A stretch of 34,800 bases of DNA from Litchfieldia stipae (GTDB taxonomy: Bacteria; Bacillota; Bacilli; Bacillales; Bacillaceae_L), in contig NZ_JACYHA010000031.1 of the NCBI RefSeq assembly GCF_014837155.1, forward strand, positions 1 through 34,800, given 5' to 3'. A program made the translations under genes and the position numbers. The notes beneath the pieces are model-generated. The model made no database searches. It was not told the DNA's origin and was given only the letters and a program-made list of their open reading frames with translations. This document shows, one piece after another, positions 8,468-16,248 of this stretch. Each line of letters begins with the position of its first letter. Position 1 is the stretch's first letter.

Positions 8468-8881
8468 ATGTCAGAATTAGCAAATTGCCCTAATTGTGGG
8501 GCTGTTTTTGTGAGAAATACGATCAGAGAGGTTTGCGAGACTTGTTATAAAAAAGAAGAAATACACTTCAAAACGGTGTATGAATTCATTCGAAAGAGAG
8601 AAAATCGCACAGCTACCATCCCTGAAGTAGTTGAAGCAACTGGGGTAGAAGAGGAATTGATTTACCGATTTATCCGAATTGGGAAGCTTCAGGTTGCTCA
8701 GTTTCCAAATATCGGATATCCTTGTAGCAAATGTGGCACATTAATACGAGAAGGAAAGCTTTGTGGCGATTGCACGGGCGGACTTCGCAAACAGATCTCA
8801 CAGCTTGAGCGTGAAGATGAGCACAAGCGCAAGCTAAGTGAAATGAACAAAACGCAACGAACTTTTTACACGAACCGTTAA
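8468..8881 (+). CDS. yvyF: Flagellar operon zinc-ribbon protein YvyF
   Basis: Protein of 137 aa of the YvyF/TIGR03826 flagellar operon family, whose role is still poorly defined. It carries CPNCG...CETCY at the N-terminus and CSKCG...CGDC near residues 86-103, two probable zinc-binding knuckles. Between them is a helix-turn-helix-like stretch (TIPEVVEATGVEEELIYRFIR) resembling MerR/DNA-binding folds. RBS GAGGAG precedes ATG 8468. It is the first gene behind the sigma-D promoter at 8408 and lies directly upstream of flgM. Its stop codon overlaps the -35 box of the flgM promoter. Confidence 0.88.
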   Translation: MSELANCPNCGAVFVRNTIREVCETCYKKEEIHFKTVYEFIRKRENRTATIPEVVEATGVEEELIYRFIRIGKLQVAQFPNIGYPCSKCGTLIREGKLCGDCTGGLRKQISQLEREDEHKRKLSEMNKTQRTFYTNR

Positions 8882-8905
8882 ACAATTCGTGAAACCATCC
8901 GATAT
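8879..8905 (+). promoter_or_regulatory. Sigma-D promoter for flgM
   Basis: TAAA (8879-8882), 15 bases, then TCCGATAT (8898-8905). The TAAA shares bases with the yvyF stop codon. An autoregulatory sigma-D promoter ahead of flgM is known in B. subtilis. Confidence 0.87.
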
Positions 8906-8947
8906 AATGGATAGGTACGAGTTCGGTAGGAAAGTGAGGAAGAAATC

Positions 8948-9208
8948 ATGAAAATTAATCAAACCAATTTAACAGGAATTAATCCTTATAAAAAGCAAAT
9001 AAACAAATTGGCTTCAACTGAAAAAACGGTTAAAACTGATAAAGTCGAAATTTCTTCCGCTGCAAAGCAACTTCAAGAAACGTCTGCTGTAACAGTTGCA
9101 CGGCAAGAAAAAGTAGAAGCACTTAAGCAACAGGTTCAAAATGGGACTTATAAAGTAGATGCTGATAAAGTAGCAAAAAGCATCCTTAATTATTATTTCG
9201 AAGCATAA
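8948..9208 (+). CDS. flgM: Anti-sigma-D factor FlgM
   Basis: Protein of 86 aa that binds and inhibits the flagellar sigma factor until hooks are complete. The N-terminus has the typical short MKINQTN...INPYKKQ segment. The C-terminal half (VARQEKVEALKQQVQNGTY, then DADKVAKSIL) is the conserved sigma-binding helical region. ATG 8948 lies behind GTGAGGAAG. flgN starts 31 bases after its stop codon. Confidence 0.93.
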   Translation: MKINQTNLTGINPYKKQINKLASTEKTVKTDKVEISSAAKQLQETSAVTVARQEKVEALKQQVQNGTYKVDADKVAKSILNYYFEA

Positions 9209-9239
9209 GTAATTGACGGATTGTTTAGGAGGGAAACGC

Positions 9240-9737
9240 ATGTCAACAACAAAGATGATTGAGCTGTTAAAGAAGCTATATACATTACACGCTGCACTTC
9301 ATCAGCTTGCAATCAAGAAAACAGAAATATTAAAGACCGGTGACATTCCGTCTCTTGATGAACATCTCAAGGAAGAACAAAAGTACATCCTAGCCATCCG
9401 TCAATTAGAAAATGAACGTATAGAGCTCATGAACCAAGAGTTTCACCGCCTTGGTATTCGTCATCAAGAGCAAACTTTAACAAGTTATATTGAAAAAACA
9501 AATGAACCAGAACGAACAACCTTAACACAGCTTCAGCAGGAATTCGTTGACAAAATCAATGAACTTAAAGCTCAAAATGAATTAAATCAACAATTAACCT
9601 CACAATCGTTACAGGTCGTCAACATGACCCTTGATACGATTTTACCTAAACCTAAGGAGCTTAATTATGGTAATCCATTAAATGCTCCAAAGGAACAAAA
9701 TACACAAAGACGCTCAATGTTTGATTCACAAGCATAG
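9240..9737 (+). CDS. flgN: Flagellar export chaperone FlgN
   Basis: Protein of 165 aa, mostly alpha-helical and charged. FlgN proteins keep the hook-filament junction proteins FlgK and FlgL soluble and deliver them to the export apparatus. I chose ATG 9240 because AGGAGGG ends 6 bases upstream; an in-frame TTG at 9213 lies before that site. The C-terminal tail (KPKELNYGNPLNAPKEQ) is polar and probably disordered. The position directly before flgK and flgL supports the assignment. Confidence 0.88.
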   Translation: MSTTKMIELLKKLYTLHAALHQLAIKKTEILKTGDIPSLDEHLKEEQKYILAIRQLENERIELMNQEFHRLGIRHQEQTLTSYIEKTNEPERTTLTQLQQEFVDKINELKAQNELNQQLTSQSLQVVNMTLDTILPKPKELNYGNPLNAPKEQNTQRRSMFDSQA

Positions 9738-9758
9738 AAGGAATGGAGGAATAACAAC

Positions 9759-11303
9759 ATGTCTACATTTTCAGGACTAGAAGTCGCGCGTCGTGGGATG
9801 GTCGCACAACAGAATGCACTATACACAACTGGACACAATATCTCAAATGCAAATACAGAAGGTTATACGCGTCAGCGAGTTAATTTCACAGCTACAACTC
9901 CATATCCGAATGCTTCTTTGAATCAAGCAAAGACAGCGGGACAAATGGGTACAGGTGTTGAAGCAGGTTCGATTCAACGTGTAAAAGAAAGCTTCCTAGA
10001 TGTTCAATATCGTGGTGAAAATAGTAAACTAGGATACTGGAACTCTCGTGCAACAGGCTTAGATAAGATGGAACAGGTCATGAATGAACCATCTGAAAGT
10101 GGACTTGCAAAAACGATGGACCGCTTTTGGCAATCATTACAGGACTTAGCTGTTAACCCAGAGGATGCTGGTGCACGTTCGGTAGTGAGACAGCGTGGGT
10201 TAGCCGTAACTGAAACCTTCCAATATCTATCGAACTCGCTAAATGCAGTGAAAGATGATATCGGAAATGAAATCAATGTTTCCGTCAAAGCGATTAACTC
10301 AATCGCAACGCAAATCTCCAAAATTAATGAGCAAATCGCTGAAATTGAACCACATGGTTACTTGCCAAATGATTTATATGATGAGCGTGACCGTCTATTA
10401 GACCAGCTCTCTTCCTATGCAGAAATCAAAACAGATACGGTAAAAAGTGGTGGAAATGCACTTTCTATTGCTGAAGGTATGGTCAATGTATCGATCGTTG
10501 ATAAAAATGGAAATGCTGTTTCACTAGTAAGTGGGAAAGAAGCAAAGACCTTATCGGTTTCACCAACTGAAGCAGGGACAGGCGTACCAACGGATCCAAT
10601 TGATGGCGTGTCAATCGATGGAGTAGCAATCGAGCTGAAGGACACAGGAAGCTTAAAAGGCTTAATCAATACATTTGGGTATGTAGAAGGTGGCGAAGTC
10701 AAAGGCTTATACCCTGAAATGCTAGATCAGCTTGATCAAATCGCTTACTCATTTGCGACACAATTCAATGCGGTTCACTCTGAAGGATATACACTTGCAA
10801 GCTCAACTGATGCAAGTGTCTCAGGCAAGCAATTCTTTGCTGACCTTGGAACCGATTATAAAGGTGCAGCGCTTCGAATTGGCTTATCTGATGATATCCA
10901 AAATTTAAATAACATTGCAGCATCTACTCAATATAACGAAGCAGGAAACGGACAAAATAGTTTAAATCTAGCAGAAGTAAAGAACACGAACTTCGCTGCA
11001 GTAACTACTGCTGATGGTTCACCGTATCCAATCACTGCTGGAACGATTCAAGCATTCTATGAATCTGCGATTGGTAAAATGGCCGTAGATTCACAGGAAG
11101 CAACAAGATTGAAGCAAAACTCAGGAGTACTAAGAGATTCAGTTGAAATGAATCGTCAATCAGTGAGTGGCGTATCACTCGACGAAGAAATGACAAACAT
11201 GATTAAATTTCAGCATGCCTACAATGCATCTGCTCGTAATTTAACAGTAATAGATGAAATGCTAGATACGATCATTAATCGTATGGGCGTTGTCGGAAGG
11301 TAG
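9759..11303 (+). CDS. flgK: Flagellar hook-associated protein 1, FlgK
   Basis: Protein of 514 aa forming the first junction ring between hook and filament. The N-terminus (GLEVARRGMVAQQNALYTTG then HNISNANTEGYTRQRV) is the conserved rod-hook motif. The C-terminus (SGVSLDEEMTNMIKFQHAYN, then ASARNLTVIDEMLDTIINRM) is the matching D0 helix. It is exported unprocessed by the flagellar type III system; there is no signal peptide. RBS TGGAGGA precedes ATG 9759. flgL starts 12 bases after the stop codon. Confidence 0.97.
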   Translation: MSTFSGLEVARRGMVAQQNALYTTGHNISNANTEGYTRQRVNFTATTPYPNASLNQAKTAGQMGTGVEAGSIQRVKESFLDVQYRGENSKLGYWNSRATGLDKMEQVMNEPSESGLAKTMDRFWQSLQDLAVNPEDAGARSVVRQRGLAVTETFQYLSNSLNAVKDDIGNEINVSVKAINSIATQISKINEQIAEIEPHGYLPNDLYDERDRLLDQLSSYAEIKTDTVKSGGNALSIAEGMVNVSIVDKNGNAVSLVSGKEAKTLSVSPTEAGTGVPTDPIDGVSIDGVAIELKDTGSLKGLINTFGYVEGGEVKGLYPEMLDQLDQIAYSFATQFNAVHSEGYTLASSTDASVSGKQFFADLGTDYKGAALRIGLSDDIQNLNNIAASTQYNEAGNGQNSLNLAEVKNTNFAAVTTADGSPYPITAGTIQAFYESAIGKMAVDSQEATRLKQNSGVLRDSVEMNRQSVSGVSLDEEMTNMIKFQHAYNASARNLTVIDEMLDTIINRMGVVGR

Positions 11304-11314
11304 GGGATGAATAA

Positions 11315-12205
11315 ATGCGCGTAACACAATCAATGCTAACAAATAATATGATGAAAAACCTAAGCAATAGCTACTCAAATATGGGTAAGCTACAGGATCA
11401 ATTAGCAACAGGCAAAAAAATCACCAAGCCCTCCGATGACCCAGTAGTTGCGATTAAAGGAATGAGATACCGTACAGACCTCACCGAAATCGAGCAATAC
11501 CAACGTAATTTATCAGAGGTATACAGCTGGATGGAGTCTAGTGATTCTGCTCTTGGAGATATGACAAGTGCTTTGCAACGTGTTAGAGAATTAACCGTTC
11601 AAGCAAGTAATGGATCAAACAACCCGGATGATTTAAAAAGTATTTCAGCCGAAATTGGTCAAATCAAAGATCATATTGCTAACATCGCCAATACGAAAAT
11701 CGGAAATAAATATATCTTTAACGGTACGAATACAACGGAGGCACCGATTGACTTAAAAGCAACTCCACCAAAAACACTACCTGCAAATAGCAATCAGGTA
11801 CTAATCGACGTATCAAAAGGTGTTAAGCTAAATACAAATGTAGACGGAGTTCAGTTGTTTCAGGGTAACGGTGAAAATGATATCTTCACTGAACTAGACA
11901 ACTTGGTGAGTGCTTTAAATGATGGTAGTGGAGATATTTCAAGCTTCTTAACATCATTAGATGCTCATGCGGCAAATGTCACATCAGTCCGTGCGGATCT
12001 TGGTGCAAGATACAACCGAGTTGAATTAATCGATGACAGATTAAGCATGCAATCCATCATTGCGACACAGATCATTTCTGACAATGAAGATGCAGAGTTA
12101 GAAAAAGTCATCATCGACTTAACGACACAGGAAAGTGTGCATCGTGCAGCACTAGGAGTCGGCTCAAGAATTATTCAACCGTCATTATTGGACTTTTTAA
12201 GATAG
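11315..12205 (+). CDS. flgL: Flagellar hook-associated protein 3, FlgL
   Basis: Protein of 296 aa, the second hook-filament junction ring. The N-terminal RVTQSMLTNNMMKNLSNSYS, then LATGKKITKPSDDPV, and the C-terminal IDLTTQESVHRAALGVGSRI are the flagellin-like D0/D1 helices. ATG 11315 follows a modest GGGGATG site. A MITE-like element starts within a few bases of the stop codon and a hairpin terminator follows at 12362, so the operon seems to be partly interrupted here. Confidence 0.96.
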   Translation: MRVTQSMLTNNMMKNLSNSYSNMGKLQDQLATGKKITKPSDDPVVAIKGMRYRTDLTEIEQYQRNLSEVYSWMESSDSALGDMTSALQRVRELTVQASNGSNNPDDLKSISAEIGQIKDHIANIANTKIGNKYIFNGTNTTEAPIDLKATPPKTLPANSNQVLIDVSKGVKLNTNVDGVQLFQGNGENDIFTELDNLVSALNDGSGDISSFLTSLDAHAANVTSVRADLGARYNRVELIDDRLSMQSIIATQIISDNEDAELEKVIIDLTTQESVHRAALGVGSRIIQPSLLDFLR

Positions 12206-12355
12206 TCTGTTTGTACAGAATGTCGCTTTAAAACCCGCAGTCTGAATACACTCCGCGTCCTGCGGGTGTCCGGTGAGCCTCCGTGTATTCAGTCTGCTAG
12301 GAATTTCATATACTATTCTGTATTGAAATTGAAAACTGTGAAAACAGTCATACGG
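12206..12355. repeat. MITE-like palindromic element, copy 3 with terminal repeats
   Basis: The core is 12235-12300 (GCAGTCTGAATACAC ... GTATTCAGTCTGC). It is shorter than other copies because the middle is lost. The flanks extend the homology: GTCTGTTTGTACAG at the left, and GAAAACAGTC at the right, whose reverse complement GACTGTTTTC also begins the flank of copy 5. It begins right after the flgL stop codon. Confidence 0.7.
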
Positions 12356-12357
12356 TA

Positions 12358-12387
12358 AAAGAGCTATCTATTTTGATAGCTTTTTTT
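12358..12387 (+). terminator. Hairpin terminator between flgL and yviE
   Basis: AGCTATC (12362-12368) pairs with GATAGCT (12375-12381), then a run of T to 12387. The stem ends about 20 bases before the yviE start. Confidence 0.75.
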
Positions 12388-12405
12388 GATAGGAGGCATG
12401 AGAAA

Positions 12406-12996
12406 ATGAATTTTCCACAAATACGCCTAGAGTCTCAATATGCAAAAATTCAATTGAATCGAACTCCTGCCGCGTTAAATATTGAACAAAAGCAAGCAGA
12501 TGTTTCGATTCAGCAGCCGAAACCAGATTTACATATTGAAACAACTCCGTCAAGGCTAACCATTGATCAAACCGAAGCATGGGCAGATATGGACTTGAAG
12601 AGCATGTTTCGAAGAACGCGTGAAGAAGCAGATAAAGGCAGAAGTGATGTCATGGCAGGAATTGCACGAAGAGCTCAAGAGGGCATGGACCTCATGAAAA
12701 TCGAACAAGGTGGAAACCCTATTCCCCAACATTCTAAGGTCAACAGCCAAAAGCCATTGAAGGAATTCAATATTGGTTGGATCCCGTCTCATTTTAGCGT
12801 GAAAACGAGTTATGAACCAAGTAAGGTGAATATTGATTGGAAGGTAAATAAACCGATGATTGATGTTCAAACAAATAAACCTACGATTGACTACACTCCT
12901 GGAAAAGTTGACGTTGAATTAGTTCAAAAAGAATCTCTTAAGGTAGATTTTGCTAATTTGAAGCATGTTGGGATAAACTATGAACAAGAAATATAG
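12406..12996 (+). CDS. yviE: YviE family protein (DUF6470)
   Basis: Protein of 196 aa of the YviE family that lies between flgL and fliW in Bacillus; function not established. The sequence alternates short beta-prone repeats of the type P-x-[ILV]-x-I-x-x-x-x-P (IRLESQYAKIQL, ALNIEQKQADVSI, PDLHIETTPSRLTI) in both halves. A helical linker with RRTREEADKGRSDVMAGIAR sits between them. ATG 12406 has AGGAGGCATGAG upstream; the frame opens earlier but without a site. fliW starts 19 bases after the stop codon. Confidence 0.85.
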   Translation: MNFPQIRLESQYAKIQLNRTPAALNIEQKQADVSIQQPKPDLHIETTPSRLTIDQTEAWADMDLKSMFRRTREEADKGRSDVMAGIARRAQEGMDLMKIEQGGNPIPQHSKVNSQKPLKEFNIGWIPSHFSVKTSYEPSKVNIDWKVNKPMIDVQTNKPTIDYTPGKVDVELVQKESLKVDFANLKHVGINYEQEI

Positions 12997-13015
12997 TGAG
13001 TAAGGTTGTGGGGAT

Positions 13016-13450
13016 ATGAATATCGAAACGAAATATCATGGACAAGTAACAATTGAGGAAAAAGAAATATTTACATTTGAACATGGCATTCCAGGATTTA
13101 TTGATGAAACATCTTTTGTCTTATTACCATTTACAGAGGACAGTGTCTTTCAAATTTTGCAATCCGTCAAGTCACCTGAATTAGGATTTGCCTTAACAAA
13201 TCCATTCATCTTTTTTACGGACTATGATATTGAACTACCAGACCATGTCGTTGATGAGTTAAAAATAGAAAGCGAACAAGATGTAGCGATCTATTCCATT
13301 TTAACTTTGCAAGATCCGTTCGAAAAAACCACATGTAACTTGCAGGCACCGATTGTATTAAATGTAACGAAGCGATTAGGAAGACAATTCATATTAAATG
13401 ACACTGTGTATACAACCAGACATCAGCTAGTTCAAGAAAAGGTAAGATAG
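13016..13450 (+). CDS. fliW: Flagellar assembly factor FliW
   Basis: Protein of 144 aa that binds either flagellin or CsrA. When flagellin is exported, freed FliW sequesters CsrA and relieves repression of hag translation. Family marks are the N-terminal TKYHGQVTIEEKEIFTFEHG and IPGFIDETSFVLLPF, and the C-terminal NLQAPIVLNVTKRLGRQFIL. ATG 13016 follows TGTGGGG. It is followed by csrA 11 bases later. Confidence 0.96.
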   Translation: MNIETKYHGQVTIEEKEIFTFEHGIPGFIDETSFVLLPFTEDSVFQILQSVKSPELGFALTNPFIFFTDYDIELPDHVVDELKIESEQDVAIYSILTLQDPFEKTTCNLQAPIVLNVTKRLGRQFILNDTVYTTRHQLVQEKVR

Positions 13451-13461
13451 GAGGGTGAATC

Positions 13462-13695
13462 ATGCTTGTATTAACGAGGAAAAAGAATGAATCCATTCAA
13501 ATTGGAGACAACATTGAAATCACCGTCCTATCGATTAGTGGTGATCAGATTAAGCTTGGTATTAACGCACCGAAGAATGTAGAGATTCATCGTAAGGAAA
13601 TTTATTTATCGATTCAGGATGAAAACAATCAGGCAACGAACGCCTCATTAGATTTGTTGACACAATTAAATGCGAAAATGAAATTGAAGCCCTGA
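13462..13695 (+). CDS. csrA: Translational regulator CsrA
   Basis: Protein of 77 aa. [20 protein letters not shown] and the RNA-contacting [19 protein letters not shown] are unmistakable CsrA/RsmA. It is a dimeric RNA-binding protein that blocks hag translation. The long C-terminal helix and tail ([20 protein letters not shown]) are as in Gram-positive CsrA proteins that bind FliW. RBS GGAGGGTG precedes ATG 13462. The hag leader downstream carries a matching target site (13989-14006). Confidence 0.97.
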   Translation: MLVLTRKKNESIQIGDNIEITVLSISGDQIKLGINAPKNVEIHRKEIYLSIQDENNQATNASLDLLTQLNAKMKLKP

Positions 13696-13719
13696 CAATT
13701 GTTGGGGTTGTTTTTTTGT
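13690..13719 (+). terminator. Probable terminator of fliW-csrA
   Basis: CCCTGAC and GTTGGGG can pair around AATT, with two wobble pairs, followed by TTGTTTTTTTG. The stem overlaps the csrA stop codon. It is weaker than other hairpins in the window. Confidence 0.5.
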
Positions 13720-13742
13720 TATAAAAGAGTAGCATTGAAAAC

Positions 13743-13822
13743 CCGCAGGCTGAATACACTCCGCGCGGGGTCTCACTTTTGATCACGCATCCCACGGGAG
13801 TCTCCGTGTATTCATCCTGCTA
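13743..13822. repeat. MITE-like palindromic element, copy 4
   Basis: The left arm is GCAGGCTGAATACAC and the right arm GTGTATTCATCCTGC, with an internal deletion relative to copy 2. It lies between csrA and the hag promoter. The rest of 13823-13901 is AT-rich with poly-A tracts and no gene. Confidence 0.75.
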
Positions 13823-13901
13823 AGTGTAGTTTCTCAACTTCTCCTATTTTATCTATTAAAATATTTTCTTAAAAAATCCTAAAAAAACTTTCAAAAACTA
13901 T

Positions 13902-13928
13902 TAAACTAATTTAATAGCACTCCGATAT
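13902..13928 (+). promoter_or_regulatory. Sigma-D promoter of hag
   Basis: TAAA (13902-13905), 15 bases, then TCCGATAT (13921-13928). A poly-A-rich stretch upstream (13870-13900) resembles an UP element. Transcription would start near 13935, giving a leader of about 110 bases. Confidence 0.9.
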
Positions 13929-13941
13929 ATAGTATGTAAAG

Positions 13942-13979
13942 CAAATGGTTAATAAGGCGGCCGGCTTAGAGGCCATTTG
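13942..13979 (+). promoter_or_regulatory. 5' stem-loop of the hag leader
   Basis: CAAATGG (13942-13948) pairs with CCATTTG (13973-13979). The GC-rich interior has GGCC/GGCC self-complementarity. Being at the very 5' end of the transcript, it could stabilise the mRNA; that role is inference. Confidence 0.6.
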
Positions 13980-13988
13980 TTATAAACG

Positions 13989-14006
13989 TTCCACAAGGAT
14001 GTGGAA
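13989..14006 (+). promoter_or_regulatory. CsrA-binding hairpin in the hag leader
   Basis: TTCCAC (13989-13994) and GTGGAA (14001-14006) form a 6-bp stem with AAGGAT in the loop. The sequence ACAAGGATGT matches the CsrA consensus RUACARGGAUGU. A second GGA lies in the hag ribosome site (AAGGAGG, 14028-14034), giving the two-site arrangement known in B. subtilis hag. csrA and fliW lie just upstream. Confidence 0.85.
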
Positions 14007-14044
14007 TGAAAAAAACAACCCAATTTCAAGGAGGAAATATTAAA

Positions 14045-16238
14045 ATGAGAATTAATCACAATATCGCGGCTCTTAACACACACCGCCAATTAAACAGTGC
14101 ATCAAATGCACAATCAAAGTCTATGGAAAAATTATCTTCAGGTCTCAGAATTAACCGTGCTGGAGACGATGCAGCTGGTCTAGCAATCTCTGAAAAAATG
14201 CGTGGACAAATTCGTGGATTAGACCAAGCATCTAAAAACTCACAAGATGGTATCTCAATGATCCAAACTGCTGAAGGTGCATTAAACGAAACGCATGATA
14301 TCTTACAACGTATGCGTGAACTAGCTACTCAAGCAGCTAACGATACAAACGTCGGAGTAGACCGTGAAGAAATTCAAAAGGAAATTAACCAACTTTCTTC
14401 AGAAATTAACCGTATCGGTAACACAACTGAATTCAATACACAAGGCCTTTTAAAAGGTGATGGTGGAATTGATTTGGCGAAAACTGGTATCGTAGAAAGT
14501 GCTACTGCAGCTGGGAATACTAATCATACACAAGCAACTGCTACAATTGAAATAACAACTGCTGCAACAGCTGGTAGCACTGTTTCATTTGATATTGGTG
14601 GGGAAAAGTTTAGTTTTGAAATTAGTTCAGATGATGCAGCTGATATAACTGCTGCAGGTACTGCAGCTGCAGCTGCTTCTCCGGTTGCAACTCCAGGTTC
14701 TCCAACACCTGCCGAAACTGCCGCTGCAGATGCTGCCGAAGCTCAAGCTCTATTAGAAGCTACAGCAAGCAAAATCAATACAGCTCTAAACGATTTCATT
14801 TCTAATAATGAAACATTAAAAGGACAATTTACTGCTAATGTATCTGGTGATACTGTAACTATTGCAGCAGTAAGTGGAAAAGACTTTGCTGGTTCTAAAG
14901 GAAGTATCTCACTTCCAACAGAAACAGGAGCAATTGCATTTACAGCTACTGCTGGAGTAGGTACAACTACAAATACAGCAGCAACTACAAATGTTGATTT
15001 TGGAAGTATCGTAAAAGAGAATACTGCAGGTAATGCAGTAGATAAAGCAGCTTCTGCAACAGCACTTACTGATTTAGTGGGTAAAGGCTTTGAAATTAAC
15101 GGAACAAAAGTAGAGTTCTACAATGTAAATGATGGAGCATATAAAGGCGACGCGTTAGGTGTAGATATTAGTAAAGCATTGGATGCAGTTGCAGCAGCTA
15201 GTGGAGCTGCAATAGATAAATCAGCAGACACTAATGCAATTCAAGATGCATTTACTAAAGCAGTCGCTGACCAAATTGGTGATAAGATTTCTGGAGTTGA
15301 AATTACAGATGGAGCAGCTGGTGTTCTAACAGTAACTTCTACTGAAACTGGTCCAAACGCAAAACTAGAAATTAAAGATGGTGCTATAAAGAAAGATTTT
15401 GAAGCTACTTTCCAAGTTGGAGCAAACAAAGGACAAAGTATGTCTATCTCAATTGCTGACATGCGTTCAGAAGCTCTAGGAATTACAGGTAAAGCTGGTG
15501 ATGCAGGTTTCACCGCTACAAACGCAGTAACAGATGGCACAGATAATACTACAAAAGAAGCTGCATTAGATGTATCGACACATTCTAGCGCTTCAGCTGC
15601 TATCGAAACTATTAACAAAGCTATTGAAACTGTATCAAGTGAACGTTCTAAACTTGGTGCATTCCAAAATCGTTTAGAACACACAATTAACAACTTGAAC
15701 ACATCTTCTGAAAATCTAACTGCTGCGGAATCTCGTATCCGTGACGTTGACATGGCGAAAGAAATGATGACTCAAACTAAGAATTCTATTCTTTCTCAAG
15801 CAGCACAAGCAATGTTGGCTCAATCTAATCAAATGCCTCAAGGAGTTCTACAACTCTTGAGATAATGATTAAAGGGCGTCTAGTTTGGTAACGAGCTAGA
15901 GGATAACTGGGTGAATTGCTGGAACTTCCTAAAGCTTCATCTACCACAACGTAACTGGAAACGGTATGCGTGAGGGTCTGAAAATGATGAGGATAGAACA
16001 ATGGATAATCAGCAGCCAAGCTCCTGTGAGGAAACTCTGGAGAAGGTTCAACGACTAGAGAACACGGTCTAAGGCACAAGCTATGACTATGAATCTCGTA
16101 GGGCAGTAAAAATAACTGTTCGAAGTGCCCAGCCCCTAGAAAATTAGGGTGAAGATATAGTCTATTCTGTCATCGAAAGAGACAGTCGCAAAGCAAGCGA
16201 ACCAACAACCACAAGGAGTTCTTCAACTTCTTCGTTAA
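14045..16238 (+). CDS. hag: Flagellin (hag), split near the 3' end by a group I intron
   Basis: Major filament protein. MRINHNIAALNTHRQL and KLSSGLRINRAGDDAAGLAI open the N-terminal D0/D1 helices. The C-terminal helices contain ESRIRDVDMAKEMM and TKNSILSQAAQAMLAQS. A long variable middle includes an Ala/Pro-rich stretch (AAAAASPVATPGSPTPAE). I chose ATG 14045, behind AAGGAGG; an in-frame ATG at 14006 would add 13 residues. Unspliced, the frame ends at TAA 15863-15865 (606 aa, tail SNQMPQGVLQLLR). The preferred splice model joins 14045-15838 to 16200-16238 (610 aa, tail NQMPNQQPQGVLQLLR). The ends are thus alternative versions of the same conserved tail. Expression is by the sigma-D promoter at 13902, with CsrA repression at the leader. 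Confidence 0.92.
15839..16199 (+). ncRNA. Group I self-splicing intron in hag
   Basis: Conserved core elements occur in order. P contains GAATTGCTGGAAC (15913-15925) and Q is AATCAGCAGCCAAG (16007-16020); P4 pairs TGCTG 15917-15921 with CAGCA 16010-16014. R is GTTCAACGACTAGA (16046-16059) and S is AAGATATAGTC (16152-16162); P7 pairs GACTA with TAGTC. P2 is a stem of 15880-15887 with 15892-15899 closed by a GUAA tetraloop. P6 pairs CTCC with GGAG, and P9 pairs CTGTC 16167-16171 with GACAG 16181-16185. P1: the exon end ATGCCT (15833-15838) pairs with GGGCGT (15874-15879), with the required U-G at the splice site. The last base is G16199. A 5' splice after U15826 would restore the tail exactly but has no guide pairing. 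There is no ORF of its own beyond the mimic tail. Group I introns in flagellin genes are known from thermophilic Bacillaceae. Confidence 0.88.
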
Positions 16239-16248
16239 TTTTAAAAAT

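Noticed and set aside
15241-15753. A 170-codon leftward ORF inside hag
   Set aside because: It is the antisense shadow of the flagellin variable and C-terminal region, has no ribosome site, and its composition follows the reversed flagellin codons.
15825-16079. An 84-codon leftward ORF within the hag intron as an intron-encoded endonuclease
   Set aside because: It has no LAGLIDADG, GIY-YIG or HNH motif and no ribosome site, and it covers the conserved intron core. It is a chance reading of structured RNA.
16200-16212. A 3' splice site after A16211, which would rejoin ...NQMP directly to QGVLQLLR
   Set aside because: Group I introns need a terminal G, and the only suitable G before the exon-like sequence is 16199.
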